A stretch of 64,000 bases of DNA from Verrucomicrobiaceae bacterium (GCA_027487315.1 JAIYDW010000245.1:90955-154954); one strand, 5' to 3'. Positions 25,272 through 35,585 are shown, counted from the first letter of the stretch. Notes: generated from the sequence alone by a model not told the origin. Numbers and translations are program-made.

Positions 25272-26549
25272 TTAAACGAAGAGATCCTTCACTGGCACAC
25301 CCTTGTGTCCCACTGTGAACGGACGACCCGAAGGCGACATGACGACTTCGCCAATCGGCAGGCCCATTGCGTAAGCAATCGTCGCCACAAAATCTTCAGG
25401 TGCGGTTTGCTTGTCAGCCACACGCTTGCCATCCTTGTCGGACGATCCATAAATGAATCCACCCTTGGTTCCACCACCTGCGAACACGGTGCTGTAGCAA
25501 AGCGGGTAGTGGTCACGTCCGGCGTTCTCGTTGATTTCAGGCGTCCGCCCGAACTCAGAACCCAGAACCACCAGCGTGTCCTTCAACATGCCCTTCGCTT
25601 CCAAGTCCTCCACCAACGCGCTGAATGCTGTGTCAAGCATCTCACCGTTGTTCGTCATGGCCGTGTCAATGTTGTTGTGCATGTCCCAGCCACCCGCTTG
25701 AACTTCCACAAAACGCACCCCATTCTCAACCAACCGGCGGGCAAGCAAACAACCCTGACCAAAGCCACTGTTGCCATACTTCTCACGCACGTTCGCAGGC
25801 TCTTGGGAGATATCAAAAGCACCCAGGTCCTTGCTCTTCAGCAACTTCATCGTTTCATCGTAAAACTCCGTGTAAGCCTTCACATCATCGCTCTGGAATT
25901 TCTTCCGGAAAGCCGTGTCGAACTCGTCCATCAAAGCCACACGCTTGGTGAACATTTCATCACCAATGGCCGACTTCGTGTTCTGCAATCCACTCGCAGC
26001 ATTCGTGATCGGAATCGGGCTTAGCGCGGGCGGGAAAAAGCCAGCTCCAGGGTGCGCCCCGTTGCCGATCGTCACGCTGTCCGGCAGGGTCACGCCTTCA
26101 ATGCGCCCTTTGAAGTGAGATGCCCAAGCACCCATCGAAGGGTGAACGATGGTTCCCCTTGGCTCATACGCCGTGCGCATGATGTAACGACCACTCTCAT
26201 GCACCCCTGTCTTCGATGACATGGAGCGAATGATCGATAGCTTGTTGGCTTGCTTCGCCAGTTTCGGCATGTACCCACCCAGGAAGTCGATGTTCCCCGA
26301 CCCTGCGTTGGCCTTGACCGGATCAGACGCCCCCTTTGTAGCACCTGTCTTTGGATCGAAGGTGTCAATATGGGACATCCCCCCTTCCATGAACAAATAA
26401 ATCACCCGCTTCGCTGAGCCACCTTCCGCCGCAGCTCGCGCCACTTGCGCTCCCACAGGAAGAAGGGTCACGCCCAGGGCCGTCTTGGCAACCCGTTCCA
26501 TGAATTGGCGGCGGGAGAATTCGTCGAATTTGTTGAGTGTCGTTTTCAT
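25272..26549 (-). CDS. DUF1501 protein with Tat signal
   Basis: A 425-aa protein of the DUF1501 family, part of the alkaline-phosphatase/sulfatase-like superfamily. The N-terminus carries a twin-arginine-type signal (FSRRQFMERVAKTALGVTLL), so it is probably exported folded. Family landmarks seen are FMEGGMSHIDTFDPKTG near residue 55, SGRYIMRTAYEPRGT, VGIW-type region VEVQAGGWDMHNN, and GSEFGRTPEIN near the C-terminus. In Planctomycetota and Verrucomicrobiota it is usually encoded next to a DUF1549/DUF1553 protein, as here (38 bp apart, same strand). The biochemical role is unknown. A strong terminator follows it. Confidence 0.9.
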   Translation of the reverse strand: MKTTLNKFDEFSRRQFMERVAKTALGVTLLPVGAQVARAAAEGGSAKRVIYLFMEGGMSHIDTFDPKTGATKGASDPVKANAGSGNIDFLGGYMPKLAKQANKLSIIRSMSSKTGVHESGRYIMRTAYEPRGTIVHPSMGAWASHFKGRIEGVTLPDSVTIGNGAHPGAGFFPPALSPIPITNAASGLQNTKSAIGDEMFTKRVALMDEFDTAFRKKFQSDDVKAYTEFYDETMKLLKSKDLGAFDISQEPANVREKYGNSGFGQGCLLARRLVENGVRFVEVQAGGWDMHNNIDTAMTNNGEMLDTAFSALVEDLEAKGMLKDTLVVLGSEFGRTPEINENAGRDHYPLCYSTVFAGGGTKGGFIYGSSDKDGKRVADKQTAPEDFVATIAYAMGLPIGEVVMSPSGRPFTVGHKGVPVKDLFV

Positions 26550-26587
26550 ATCTTTGATTTTCGCGTTGGTTCGAATGAGAGGTTTGA

Positions 26588-28846
26588 TTACTGGATGAAG
26601 ATGAATTCGCGGGTGTTGATCAAGGCCCAGATCATGCTGGAATAACCTTCTTCCCCATGAGTCCCGATCTCGCGTTTGGCGATGTCCTTCTCCTGAAGGG
26701 TCGGCTTGCGGTTCATGACACTCAGGAACAGGGTCTCAACCTTGTCTGCTGGATTGGTCACCTTGTCCATCGTGCGGAAGATCAACGACTGACGATTCGT
26801 CAGCATCTCTTGAGCACCGCCGTTCATCATCATCAACACCTGTGGCACCGAACCCACCTTGGAGCCACCGTCGATCAACGACCGAGGAGACTGCCCAAAC
26901 TCCGCAAGGAAGTGCCCCCCACGTTCAGGTTGCGACAACTCAGACGCCCGCAGCAGCCGCCATCCGCCATAACTAAGATACTTGCCCGCTCCACCAGCAG
27001 CAGCCGCAGGCTCTTCCTTCGCCATCCCACCTTTGTCTTCCCCACCCATCATCATCATCGAGTCACCACCCGCCGCATCCAGACCACCACCCATCAGTGC
27101 CCGCTGTTTGTCGGCCATTTGACGATAAGCGCTGTACTTGATCAGCACGTCCTTTGCAGTCAGTTTTTCATTGTTCAGATTCAGGTCAATCGACTTTCCA
27201 TACAGATCGCTCAAAGGCGCCTTGTAAGCCTCTGGCTTGCCGAGAACCAGCGCCATGTAGCTGTCCCAGGTCTGCTCGGCACTCATGCGGCGAAGTTGTG
27301 GCCCTTGGAAGAAATACATGCTGCCCATTGCGATCGCCTCGGTTGTGGCTTCCGACTGGTAAGCACGCGTGTTGAGGATGATCCGTTGAAACTCCTTCAT
27401 GTCGAACTTCACCTTCTTCATCACTTCAGCCAGGTACTTCAGCAACTCAGGATTCGCAGACGCTTCTGGATCATCAATGTTGGTCACAGGCTCAGCCACG
27501 CCCACACCAAACGCACGCTTCCACAGACGATTCGCAATCGTCATCGCGAATCGAGGATTCTCCGGATGAGTCATCCAGCTGGCAAAAGACTGCCGAAGCT
27601 TCTCACTGTCGCCCTTGCTGACCTTGTAAGCCGGATTGCCCTTGTCCTTGTCGGACCACATAATCAATTTAGGCTTTACCGGATCACCAGGCTTCGCGTC
27701 AGGGTACTGGTAGTCGTGAGGCAACTTCATGTCGTTCATGTCCACATCTTCCACGGCATAGCTGTTGGCTTGAACGTAGTTGCGCAGACCATTCCGAAGA
27801 CGGGTGATGTCTTGACCCGATTCCGTGACCATCGCCTCAACCTCTCCCATCAGACCTTGATTCCGGTCCCGCGTGCGGGTCTTCGTGGCTCCAAAGAACG
27901 ACGCCACCTCATAGAACTGCATCTGGGTCCATTCGGCAAAGGGGTGGTCGTGACATTGAGCACACGCTACATCCGTTCCAAGGAACACCGTTAAAGTGTT
28001 CGCCAAGTTATCGAGCGGCATGCCTGCATCGCGCAGCAAGTAACCCGCCGCTCCCTTGTCGTCCCAGCCATCCGCCTTGTTGCTGTCCTCTGTCCACATC
28101 TTGCCTTCCGCAACCATCATCGCCTTGACCATTTGATCCCATGGGCGATTGCCGTCCATCTGCCGGCGCAACCAGTTCACATAGTCATCACCTTGCAGGT
28201 TCGCCTGCTCAAGATTGTGCTTCACTCGAAGCATCTCGGCAAAGTAGTTGAACATGTGGCTGGCATACCCTTCGGAATCCAACAACGTGTTGATCAAAGT
28301 CGTCCGCTTCATCGGATCCGCGTTCTTCAAAAAGACCATCGTCTCTTCGTAACTGGGAATCCGTCCGATCACGTCCAAATACACTCGGCGAACAAATTGC
28401 TCGTCATTCGCCGCAGGATTGAACCCCTTAAGTGGAGGCAACCCGTCCTCCGCACGCTGCTTGTTGCCCTTCGTCACAATCCCCTTCGCTACCAGGGTAT
28501 CAACCTGCCGCGCCGCCGCACCATAGCCTTCTTTCGGATAGGGAAAACCTGTGATGCCAGTTCCAACCGCCGGAGTCTCAGGCGAGACCTCTACTGCAGG
28601 CGCCGCCGAAGCCATCATTTTCTTCGCAATCCCCTGATCCTCTGTCGACAACCGAGCCAACGGAAACTGGTGAAACTGACCATCTGCCGTCTGCAGTTGG
28701 ATGTCGTCGCCGATCATTTTCACAAACGACGCTTCAACTTGACGCCCTTGGACGTCCGTCCAGGTACGCAGATCCGCCCCAAAGGCGCTGGCACTGGCCA
28801 TTACAAGGGCACTGAGCCCGGTGAGCATGATGCGATTTCTTTTCAT
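26588..28846 (-). CDS. DUF1549/DUF1553 protein with SHD1-like domain
   Basis: I use the ATG at 28846, which begins a signal peptide (MKRNRIMLTGLSALVMASASAFG); the track's 28921 adds an unlikely leader. In the 752-aa product, an SHD1-like domain lies near residues 25-75 (RTWTDVQGRQVEASFVKMIG). It is followed by DUF1549, with RRVYLDVIGRIPSYEE and the haem-like motif CAQCHDHPF, and then DUF1553, with NRLWKRAFGVGV and the C-terminal region LFLSVMNRKPTLQE. Such secreted proteins pair with DUF1501 proteins and are suspected to act in surface or polysaccharide metabolism. A Met/Gly-rich low-complexity insert (GGDSMMMMGGEDKGGMAKEE) is odd. Confidence 0.9.
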   Translation of the reverse strand: MKRNRIMLTGLSALVMASASAFGADLRTWTDVQGRQVEASFVKMIGDDIQLQTADGQFHQFPLARLSTEDQGIAKKMMASAAPAVEVSPETPAVGTGITGFPYPKEGYGAAARQVDTLVAKGIVTKGNKQRAEDGLPPLKGFNPAANDEQFVRRVYLDVIGRIPSYEETMVFLKNADPMKRTTLINTLLDSEGYASHMFNYFAEMLRVKHNLEQANLQGDDYVNWLRRQMDGNRPWDQMVKAMMVAEGKMWTEDSNKADGWDDKGAAGYLLRDAGMPLDNLANTLTVFLGTDVACAQCHDHPFAEWTQMQFYEVASFFGATKTRTRDRNQGLMGEVEAMVTESGQDITRLRNGLRNYVQANSYAVEDVDMNDMKLPHDYQYPDAKPGDPVKPKLIMWSDKDKGNPAYKVSKGDSEKLRQSFASWMTHPENPRFAMTIANRLWKRAFGVGVAEPVTNIDDPEASANPELLKYLAEVMKKVKFDMKEFQRIILNTRAYQSEATTEAIAMGSMYFFQGPQLRRMSAEQTWDSYMALVLGKPEAYKAPLSDLYGKSIDLNLNNEKLTAKDVLIKYSAYRQMADKQRALMGGGLDAAGGDSMMMMGGEDKGGMAKEEPAAAAGGAGKYLSYGGWRLLRASELSQPERGGHFLAEFGQSPRSLIDGGSKVGSVPQVLMMMNGGAQEMLTNRQSLIFRTMDKVTNPADKVETLFLSVMNRKPTLQEKDIAKREIGTHGEEGYSSMIWALINTREFIFIQ

Positions 28847-28978
28847 GGTTTGATAGGAACTGAGTGATTTAAAAAACTGAGAAAGCCGGAATCCATACGG
28901 CAAACGAGACAACAGCACCAAGTATTAGAGGGAAATTGACAAAAAAGTCCAGAAACTTGCCCAACATCCCCTCTTTTC

Positions 28979-31942
28979 TCATTTCACCTGCAGGTCCACT
29001 CGCCCAGAGCGGAGCGAGACAGACCCATCGCTTGCCGTCACCGTCCTCAAAAACCACCCCATCCCCAGCTTCCTTTCAGGCACCAACATCCCATACCAAA
29101 GCACCTTCCTCCCGCTTCCCCGCTGACTAAACTCTCCCCTGAATAGCCCAGATTGCGCCGACAAACCCGTCACACTCACCAAGTCTGGATTCTCATCAGA
29201 ATCCGGCGGCTGGATCCGGTTGGCGCTCGAGATCCCCAATAAGACATCAAAATATCCGTTATCCACTACCCCTCCACCCCACCCACCTTCAAACGATAAC
29301 CGAGCATTGGGCACTACGTCTTCCAATCCCAACTGCTCCATGACAGGCCGATTGGCAACATACGCTCCCCCGGTCACCGTCAGCGTATGCAAAGGAAAAC
29401 CTTCGCGGTAGTTCGTCGAACGTGAATTCTCCTGCGCATTTTTGACCCAATTCAATTCGCCATCCACTTCAGATTGCGATGGCGTCACCAAGTCGGGCCG
29501 AATCGTCACCCACCCTTGCACCGAACCCGTGCCACTGAAAAGCAAGCCGTGCAGCGAGATCTGCCCCTCTCGCCCCAATCGCAGACTGCGCGTCAATGTT
29601 GTGCCTTCAGCCAGCCTTCCCACCCAACTCACCACCCCTCCCGTCGTGACGGTTAAGGCTGCATACCCCACTCCCTCCGGAATAAAGATTTCCGAATCAG
29701 CTGCGTTCGTCACTTCAGGGGACTGCAGCCCAATCGTGTAACCTCCCTTGAACCCATCTGCTGGAAGACTCCTCGCGTTCCAATCACTTTGCCACGCCTC
29801 CACCCCAGCCAGCTCAACCTCATTTTCACAAACATGCCCAGTCACCCTTCCCGTTTCCGCATCCAACTCCATCTGCAGAACCCAGGGTGTCACTCCCCTA
29901 CCTCTTCCGATCGCGATTTCCGCTGTCAAATTTGGCCCCGGCAGACTCTCCCAAACCCCTCGAAAACTCCTGACTTCACTCCCCATCGATACCGATCCAC
30001 TCAATCCTCCGCTCGAACTCACACTGAACGAAAGCGCCCCTCCCAGCCCTCCATTCGATGCCTCACGGTCCACCAATCCGGCAAAGATCCCTTTCCCTCG
30101 CGCAACCAGATCGTCGCATACAACATCAATGTACTGAACCGGACTCCAACCCGCCAAATTGCCTGCCGCAATCCCCAATCGATAGGTCCCTGGACTCATG
30201 GGTCGCCCACTCAGTCGACCATCAATTCGATTCAACACCACCCCGCTAGGCAAACCCGCCACTCGGAACTGGGTCGGTCCATTTCGTGCAGCTAAAACCT
30301 CAGAGAGGCTACCACTCACTTTCCAAGGCCCCAAACTCCGAGTCTCCACCACGGGACGCAAACGGACCGCCACTCTCTTTGCCGGACCCAACAGCTCGCG
30401 CTCCTCACCTCCCACCGCATCCGGCATCCTCACCCGACATTGGAAAAGCCCGTCAAACAACGCCGAACTCCTCTTGATCCTCAACGTCGAGCTGCGAGCC
30501 CCCGAAATCCCTAGCGCCACATCATCACTCAACAGCTCATTCCCAAGGCACCATTGATACTGCACTCCAGGACCAACCGCCGTCTGCGTCAAAGTGATCG
30601 CCCCATCTTCATTCACTATGTCAGGACCCGCCACCCCGCCTACCACACCCACATTCATGTTCTTCGTTGCTGCGGTCCCACCTGCCGATTTGACCTCCAC
30701 GATGTAAATCCCAGCATGACTCGTTTGAACCGAATTTATCCCATAGCTGGATGATTGAACTCCCGGCAAAACTTTACCTGCCCGCTTCCAAACATAATTC
30801 AATGTGGCACCTCCAGCCTCTGCTCCCACTTCCAATTTCACATTCGCCCCCACATTCACCAAACACGACTCGGAAACTTGCAATACCTTGGGCACCGGCA
30901 CCGGCACATAATCGCAATTCACAACCGTCGTTACACCCGACTCCACCTGCACCACCCGCGACTCCGGCGTGAAGTAACCCGGCACCGCTTTGAACGCTAT
31001 GGTGTACTGCCCCTCACTCAATCCCGATGCCACCACGCCACTCGCTCGTTCAGCGCCCCCATTCAACGTCCACCGAGCCCCGGCACTCACTGCCGCCGCA
31101 GGTCCCAGCACCACCTTCACTCCGCTCGCTGCCACATACCCCAAGTCACGCAGCACCGAAACATCCAGTGGACTCAATTCCACTCGCTCGCCCGTTGTCG
31201 TGTTCGGCCTCATCACCAATCCTTTCCCTTCAAATCGCAAGCCATTCGGCCAATGCCCGTCTCCCCTGATCTCTGGCGCTTGCCCATAAACCGCCACCGT
31301 ACGCTCCCCGTTGAATTTCCCTCCCAAACTAAGCCGATTGTAGGCGGCCGATCCCGGATTGAACCCCATCAAATGCCCGATCTCATGCAGTGCTAACGTG
31401 TAGAAATCCAAAAGCTGCGGAAAGGCCTCCGTCGTGCTCGGATCCGAGTCGAAATACCACCCGGCATCCGAATCAAAGGCAATCGCTCCCCCGAAACTGC
31501 AAAACCGCGTGCCTGTGTTCCGACTCGATATCTGCTCCACCCAGGCCGACGTCCCAAACATGGTGTACTCATATTCCGCATACCCCGCAAACCCTCCATA
31601 CACATCAGGTCGACCTCCCACATAAATAATAACCGTGTTTTCGGGCAGAGGCTTGTTCACCAGACTTGTGTTTTGCGCTCCCAAGTCCGCCGCTGTGTCC
31701 GGCCGATTGAATTTCAAAGACCAGGTGTTGATGCCTGTTCCCAAGGGTATAGCAGGCAATGGCACTCCCTCTAACTTGGACTCCCAAGACTTCGCCGCAG
31801 CCTCCAAAACTTGCTTCCTTAATGGTTCCGCAAAAAAACCCTGAGTGTCATACGAATAGTCAAACTGGATATCCAAAGCACCGACAGCCCCAGCCAGACC
31901 AAAGGCAAAGCCAAAAAAAAGTGATGGAAATGACAGCTTCAT
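28979..31942 (-). CDS. Large secreted zincin-like protein with Ig-like domains
   Basis: A 987-aa exported protein; the ATG at 31942 gives the signal peptide MKLSFPSLFFGFAFGLAGAVGA. The N-terminal ~250 residues contain a metalloprotease-type zinc motif ALHEIGHLMGFNPGS at about 200, preceded by an IYVGGRPDVYGGFAGYAE segment, so an extracellular peptidase is likely. Two immunoglobulin-like modules follow (NYVWKRAGKVLPGVQSSSY, then VQYQWCLGNELL), then a cadherin/putative-Ig style linker (FRVAGLPSGVVLNRIDGRLSG) and beta-rich repeats to the C-terminus. I see no clear PEP-CTERM or T9SS sorting tag. It is probably cell-surface or secreted; the substrate is unknown. It sits alone on the minus strand. 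Confidence 0.7.
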   Translation of the reverse strand: MKLSFPSLFFGFAFGLAGAVGALDIQFDYSYDTQGFFAEPLRKQVLEAAAKSWESKLEGVPLPAIPLGTGINTWSLKFNRPDTAADLGAQNTSLVNKPLPENTVIIYVGGRPDVYGGFAGYAEYEYTMFGTSAWVEQISSRNTGTRFCSFGGAIAFDSDAGWYFDSDPSTTEAFPQLLDFYTLALHEIGHLMGFNPGSAAYNRLSLGGKFNGERTVAVYGQAPEIRGDGHWPNGLRFEGKGLVMRPNTTTGERVELSPLDVSVLRDLGYVAASGVKVVLGPAAAVSAGARWTLNGGAERASGVVASGLSEGQYTIAFKAVPGYFTPESRVVQVESGVTTVVNCDYVPVPVPKVLQVSESCLVNVGANVKLEVGAEAGGATLNYVWKRAGKVLPGVQSSSYGINSVQTSHAGIYIVEVKSAGGTAATKNMNVGVVGGVAGPDIVNEDGAITLTQTAVGPGVQYQWCLGNELLSDDVALGISGARSSTLRIKRSSALFDGLFQCRVRMPDAVGGEERELLGPAKRVAVRLRPVVETRSLGPWKVSGSLSEVLAARNGPTQFRVAGLPSGVVLNRIDGRLSGRPMSPGTYRLGIAAGNLAGWSPVQYIDVVCDDLVARGKGIFAGLVDREASNGGLGGALSFSVSSSGGLSGSVSMGSEVRSFRGVWESLPGPNLTAEIAIGRGRGVTPWVLQMELDAETGRVTGHVCENEVELAGVEAWQSDWNARSLPADGFKGGYTIGLQSPEVTNAADSEIFIPEGVGYAALTVTTGGVVSWVGRLAEGTTLTRSLRLGREGQISLHGLLFSGTGSVQGWVTIRPDLVTPSQSEVDGELNWVKNAQENSRSTNYREGFPLHTLTVTGGAYVANRPVMEQLGLEDVVPNARLSFEGGWGGGVVDNGYFDVLLGISSANRIQPPDSDENPDLVSVTGLSAQSGLFRGEFSQRGSGRKVLWYGMLVPERKLGMGWFLRTVTASDGSVSLRSGRVDLQVK

Positions 31943-32159
31943 CGGGTTTCGGCACAACCAACTTTAATAGTTTAACATAATCTTATAATTTTCATAGTTA
32001 ATTTCCAGAAACACCCCGTTTTCCTCAGCCCTTTTACCAAATCTCCCCTCGCCCCAACCCATCCCCCCTTCATTCACACTCAAAAGAACACCAGAGTTGC
32101 GCTCCCCACCGTTCCCGTTATTCTCACCCCCTTTCCCAAACCTTTCCTGATTTTTCACA

Positions 32160-34190
32160 GTGGCCAAAAAAGCTTCCAAGTCCAAATCCAGCGGCGCATT
32201 TGACAAACCCGTCTTCGAAGACACCGCGCCCGTCGAAATCCGTCCAATCGACGATCTCTATGGCGACTGGTTCCTCGAATACGCTTCCTACGTCATCCTC
32301 GAACGCGCCGTCCCCCACATCTATGACGGCCTCAAACCCGTCCAGCGCCGCATCCTCCATTCCATGGACGAACTCGAAGACGGCCGCTACAACAAGGTCG
32401 CCAACGTAGTCGGCAACACCATGAAATACCACCCCCATGGCGACGCCTCCATCGGCGACGCCATGGTCCAACTCGGGCAAAAGGAACTCCTCATCGATAC
32501 CCAGGGCAACTGGGGCAATATCCTCACGGGCGACAACGCCGCCGCCCCCCGCTACATCGAAGCCCGCCTCTCCAAGTTCGCGCTCGACGTCGCCTTCAGC
32601 CCCAAAGTCACCCACTGGGCCGCTTCCTATGACGGACGCAACAAGGAACCCGTCACCCTGCCCATCAAATTCCCGCTCCTCCTCGCCCAAGGCGTCGAAG
32701 GCATCGCCGTCGGCCTCTCCTGCCGCATTCTCCCCCATAACTTCATCGAACTCTGCGACGCCTGCGTCTCAGCTCTCCGCAAAGAGGACTTCAACATCCT
32801 CCCAGACTTCCCCCAGGGTGGCATCATGGACGCCTCCGACTACAACGGAGGCCTCCGCGGCGGCCGCGTCCGCGTGCGCGCCCGCATCGAACTTGGGGAT
32901 AAAAAGAACGTCCTTCGCATCGTCGAAGTCCCCTTCGGCACCACCACCGGTTCCCTGATGGACTCCATCGTTGCCGCCAATGAAAAGGGTAAAATCAAAG
33001 TCCTCCGCGTCGAAGACAACACCGCCGCTGAAGTCGAAATCCTGGTCCACCTGCCCCCGGGCATCGACGCCGACCAAACCATCCAGGCCCTCTACGCATT
33101 TACCGACTGCGAACTCTCCCTCTCCCCGAACGCTGTCGTCATCCACGACAACAAACCCCGCTTCATCTCCGTCAACGACCTCGTCAAAGTCTGCGCCGAA
33201 CACACCCGCGAAATTCTAGGTCAGGAACTCGAGATCAAACTCAGCGAACTCGAAGAAAAATGGCACTTCTCCTCCCTCGAGAAGATCTTCATCGAAAAAC
33301 GCATCTATCGCGACATCGAAGAATGCACCACCTGGGAGGCCGTCATCGCCGCCATCTGGAAAGGCCTCAAACCTTACCTGAAACTCCTCAAACGCGAAGT
33401 CACCGACGACGACATAGCCCGCCTCACCGAGATCCGCATCAAACGCATCTCCAAGTTCAACTCCTTCGAGGCTGACGAACACATCGCCGCCCTCGAAAAA
33501 GACATCGCCGAAGTCGAACGTCACTTGAAGCAACTCACCCGCTTCACCATCGCCCACTTCGAGCGCCTCAAAAAAACCTACGGCCCAGGCCAGGAACGCC
33601 GCACCGAAATCACCACATTCGACCGTGTCGCCGCCTCCGAGGTCATAATGGCCAACGAGACCCTCTACCTCAATGCCAAGGACGGCTTTGCCGGCTACGG
33701 CCTGAAACGCGAAGGCGAGCCCCTCTTCAAGTGCTCCCCCCTCGACGACATCATCTACTTCTCCCCTGAAGGCAACGTCACCGTCTCCAAAGTCGTCCCC
33801 AAACTCTTCGTCGGCAAAAACCCTCTCCATCTCGAACTCTTCAAAAAGGACGACGAAGCCATCTATACCGTCATCTACCGCGACGGCCGTGCCGGCCGCA
33901 CCTACGCCAAGCGCTTCCGCATGGGAGGCATCACGCGCGACAAAGCCTACACAATCACCCAAGGCACCCCCGGCTCACGCATCCTCTACTTCCAAAAGCA
34001 CACCACCGAAGCCGAAAGCGACGCCCAAAACCTCTCTGTCATCCTCAAGCCCGCCCTCTACCTGCGCAACCTCACCCTGACCATCCCCATGGCCTCCCTC
34101 GCCATCAAAAGCCGCGGCTCCCTCGGTAACATCGTCACCAAACACGCCGTCGACCGCGTCATACGCCAAAAGAAAGAGGCCGCCGAATAG
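32160..34190 (+). CDS. parC: DNA topoisomerase IV / gyrase subunit A
   Basis: A 676-aa type IIA topoisomerase A subunit that relaxes or decatenates DNA with an ATPase B subunit. The translation starts at a GTG. Landmarks are the breakage-reunion core VPHIYDGLKPVQRRILHSM, HPHGDASIGDAMV, and the catalytic Tyr132 in AAAPRYIEARLS. A coiled-coil tower region follows at about 400-460, with a short C-terminal part in place of a full beta-pinwheel. That shortness favours ParC-like over GyrA. The matching B subunit gene is not next to it in this window. Third codon positions are overwhelmingly C, typical of the host core. Its stop abuts the stop of the convergent oxidase gene. Confidence 0.85.
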   Translation: MAKKASKSKSSGAFDKPVFEDTAPVEIRPIDDLYGDWFLEYASYVILERAVPHIYDGLKPVQRRILHSMDELEDGRYNKVANVVGNTMKYHPHGDASIGDAMVQLGQKELLIDTQGNWGNILTGDNAAAPRYIEARLSKFALDVAFSPKVTHWAASYDGRNKEPVTLPIKFPLLLAQGVEGIAVGLSCRILPHNFIELCDACVSALRKEDFNILPDFPQGGIMDASDYNGGLRGGRVRVRARIELGDKKNVLRIVEVPFGTTTGSLMDSIVAANEKGKIKVLRVEDNTAAEVEILVHLPPGIDADQTIQALYAFTDCELSLSPNAVVIHDNKPRFISVNDLVKVCAEHTREILGQELEIKLSELEEKWHFSSLEKIFIEKRIYRDIEECTTWEAVIAAIWKGLKPYLKLLKREVTDDDIARLTEIRIKRISKFNSFEADEHIAALEKDIAEVERHLKQLTRFTIAHFERLKKTYGPGQERRTEITTFDRVAASEVIMANETLYLNAKDGFAGYGLKREGEPLFKCSPLDDIIYFSPEGNVTVSKVVPKLFVGKNPLHLELFKKDDEAIYTVIYRDGRAGRTYAKRFRMGGITRDKAYTITQGTPGSRILYFQKHTTEAESDAQNLSVILKPALYLRNLTLTIPMASLAIKSRGSLGNIVTKHAVDRVIRQKKEAAE

Positions 34191-35585
34191 CTAACCTAGA
34201 TCAAAAATCTTCCCCGGATTCAACAACCCCGCCGGGTCCAGCGCCCGCTTGATGCTCCGCATCAACTCGTAACTCCCCTCCCCCAGTTGCCGTTTCACAA
34301 ACGCTTTCTTCGCCAGCCCCACCCCGTGCTCACCCGTCACCGTCCCGCCCAACCGGATGGTCTCATTCACAATCTCCTCCAGCGCCGCCTCCACCCGGTG
34401 CATCTCCTCCGCATCCCGCTCATCCGTCAAAAACGTCGGATGCAAATTCCCATCTCCCAGGTGCCCAAACGTCCCCACCTGCAACCGGTGCCTCACCGCC
34501 ACCTCCGCGATGAAACCCACCATCCGCGCCAACTCACTTCTCGGCACCGTCACATCCTCTAAGATCGTCGTCGGACGGATCCTCGCCAGCGCACTGAACG
34601 CATTCCGCCGCGCCGCTGCCAACTGCGCCCCTTCCGCCTCATTCGCCGCCGCCTTCACTTCCCGCGCCCCGCATTGCCTCGCAATCCGCATCATCGCCTC
34701 CGCCTCTTCCTCCACCACCACCGGATGCCCATCCGTCTCCATCAGCACCAGCGCCTCCACATCCGTCGGCAACCCGATCTTCGCGTAATCCTCCACGCAC
34801 CCCACTGTCACCTTGTCCAGAAACTCCAAAGTGCACGGTATGATCTTCGCCGCAATGATCGCCGAAATAGTCTCCGCTGCCGCCCCCATCGAATCATAAA
34901 GCGCCAGCATCGTACGCCGCGCCACCGGCTTCGGCACCAACTTCAAAATCACCTCCGTGATGATCCCCAGTGTCCCCTCACTCCCCACAAAAAGATCCTT
35001 CATCGAATACCCAGCCACATCCTTCACACACTTGTTCCCCAACCACGTCACCGTCCCATCCGGCAACACCACCCGAATCGCCATCACATAATCCCGAGTC
35101 ACCCCATACTTCAAACCCCTCAACCCCCCGCTGTTCTCCGCCACATTTCCACCAATAGTCGAAATCTTCATCGACCCCGGATCCGGCGGATAAAAAAGCC
35201 CCACCGCCTGGGCCGCATCGTCGATCGCCTTCGTGATAACCCCACACTCCGCATGCAACGTCAGATTCTTCTCATCCACCTCCACGATCCGATCCATCTG
35301 CGCCACGCAAACCACCAGACACCCCTCGATCGGCACACTCCCCCCGCTCAATCCCGTCCCCGATCCCCGCGTCACCACCGGCACACCCCGTTCCCTCGCC
35401 AGTCGCACACACCCCGCCACCTCCTCCGTCGAATGCGGAAAAACCACCGCCCCGGGCCTCGCTTTTAAGGCTGCCGTCCCATCAAACCCATAAGGAATCA
35501 CATCTTCCCGTTCCACAAGCACATGCGCTTCCCCCACGACCGCCCGCAGCGCCTCCACCAAACTCAAATCAACAACAGTTGCCAT
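34191..35585 (-). CDS. glcD: GlcD-like FAD-linked oxidase
   Basis: A 464-aa flavoprotein of the FAD_binding_4/FAD-oxidase C-terminal family, the group of glycolate oxidase subunit D and D-lactate dehydrogenases. The PP-loop-type FAD site reads TRGSGTGLSGGSVP at about 75, followed by PPDPGSMKISTIGGNVAENSGG. The C-terminus carries GTVTGEHGVGLAKK with the conserved His. The ATG at 35585 is preferred over the upstream GTG. It oxidises a 2-hydroxy acid; glycolate is likely but not provable here, as GlcE/GlcF partners are not adjacent. Its last base abuts that of the topoisomerase gene, so the genes converge with no spacer. Confidence 0.85.
   Translation of the reverse strand: MATVVDLSLVEALRAVVGEAHVLVEREDVIPYGFDGTAALKARPGAVVFPHSTEEVAGCVRLARERGVPVVTRGSGTGLSGGSVPIEGCLVVCVAQMDRIVEVDEKNLTLHAECGVITKAIDDAAQAVGLFYPPDPGSMKISTIGGNVAENSGGLRGLKYGVTRDYVMAIRVVLPDGTVTWLGNKCVKDVAGYSMKDLFVGSEGTLGIITEVILKLVPKPVARRTMLALYDSMGAAAETISAIIAAKIIPCTLEFLDKVTVGCVEDYAKIGLPTDVEALVLMETDGHPVVVEEEAEAMMRIARQCGAREVKAAANEAEGAQLAAARRNAFSALARIRPTTILEDVTVPRSELARMVGFIAEVAVRHRLQVGTFGHLGDGNLHPTFLTDERDAEEMHRVEAALEEIVNETIRLGGTVTGEHGVGLAKKAFVKRQLGEGSYELMRSIKRALDPAGLLNPGKIFDLG

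Noticed and set aside
26657-27994. 445-aa plus-strand ORF
   Set aside because: Antisense to the DUF1549/DUF1553 gene, which has clear family motifs.
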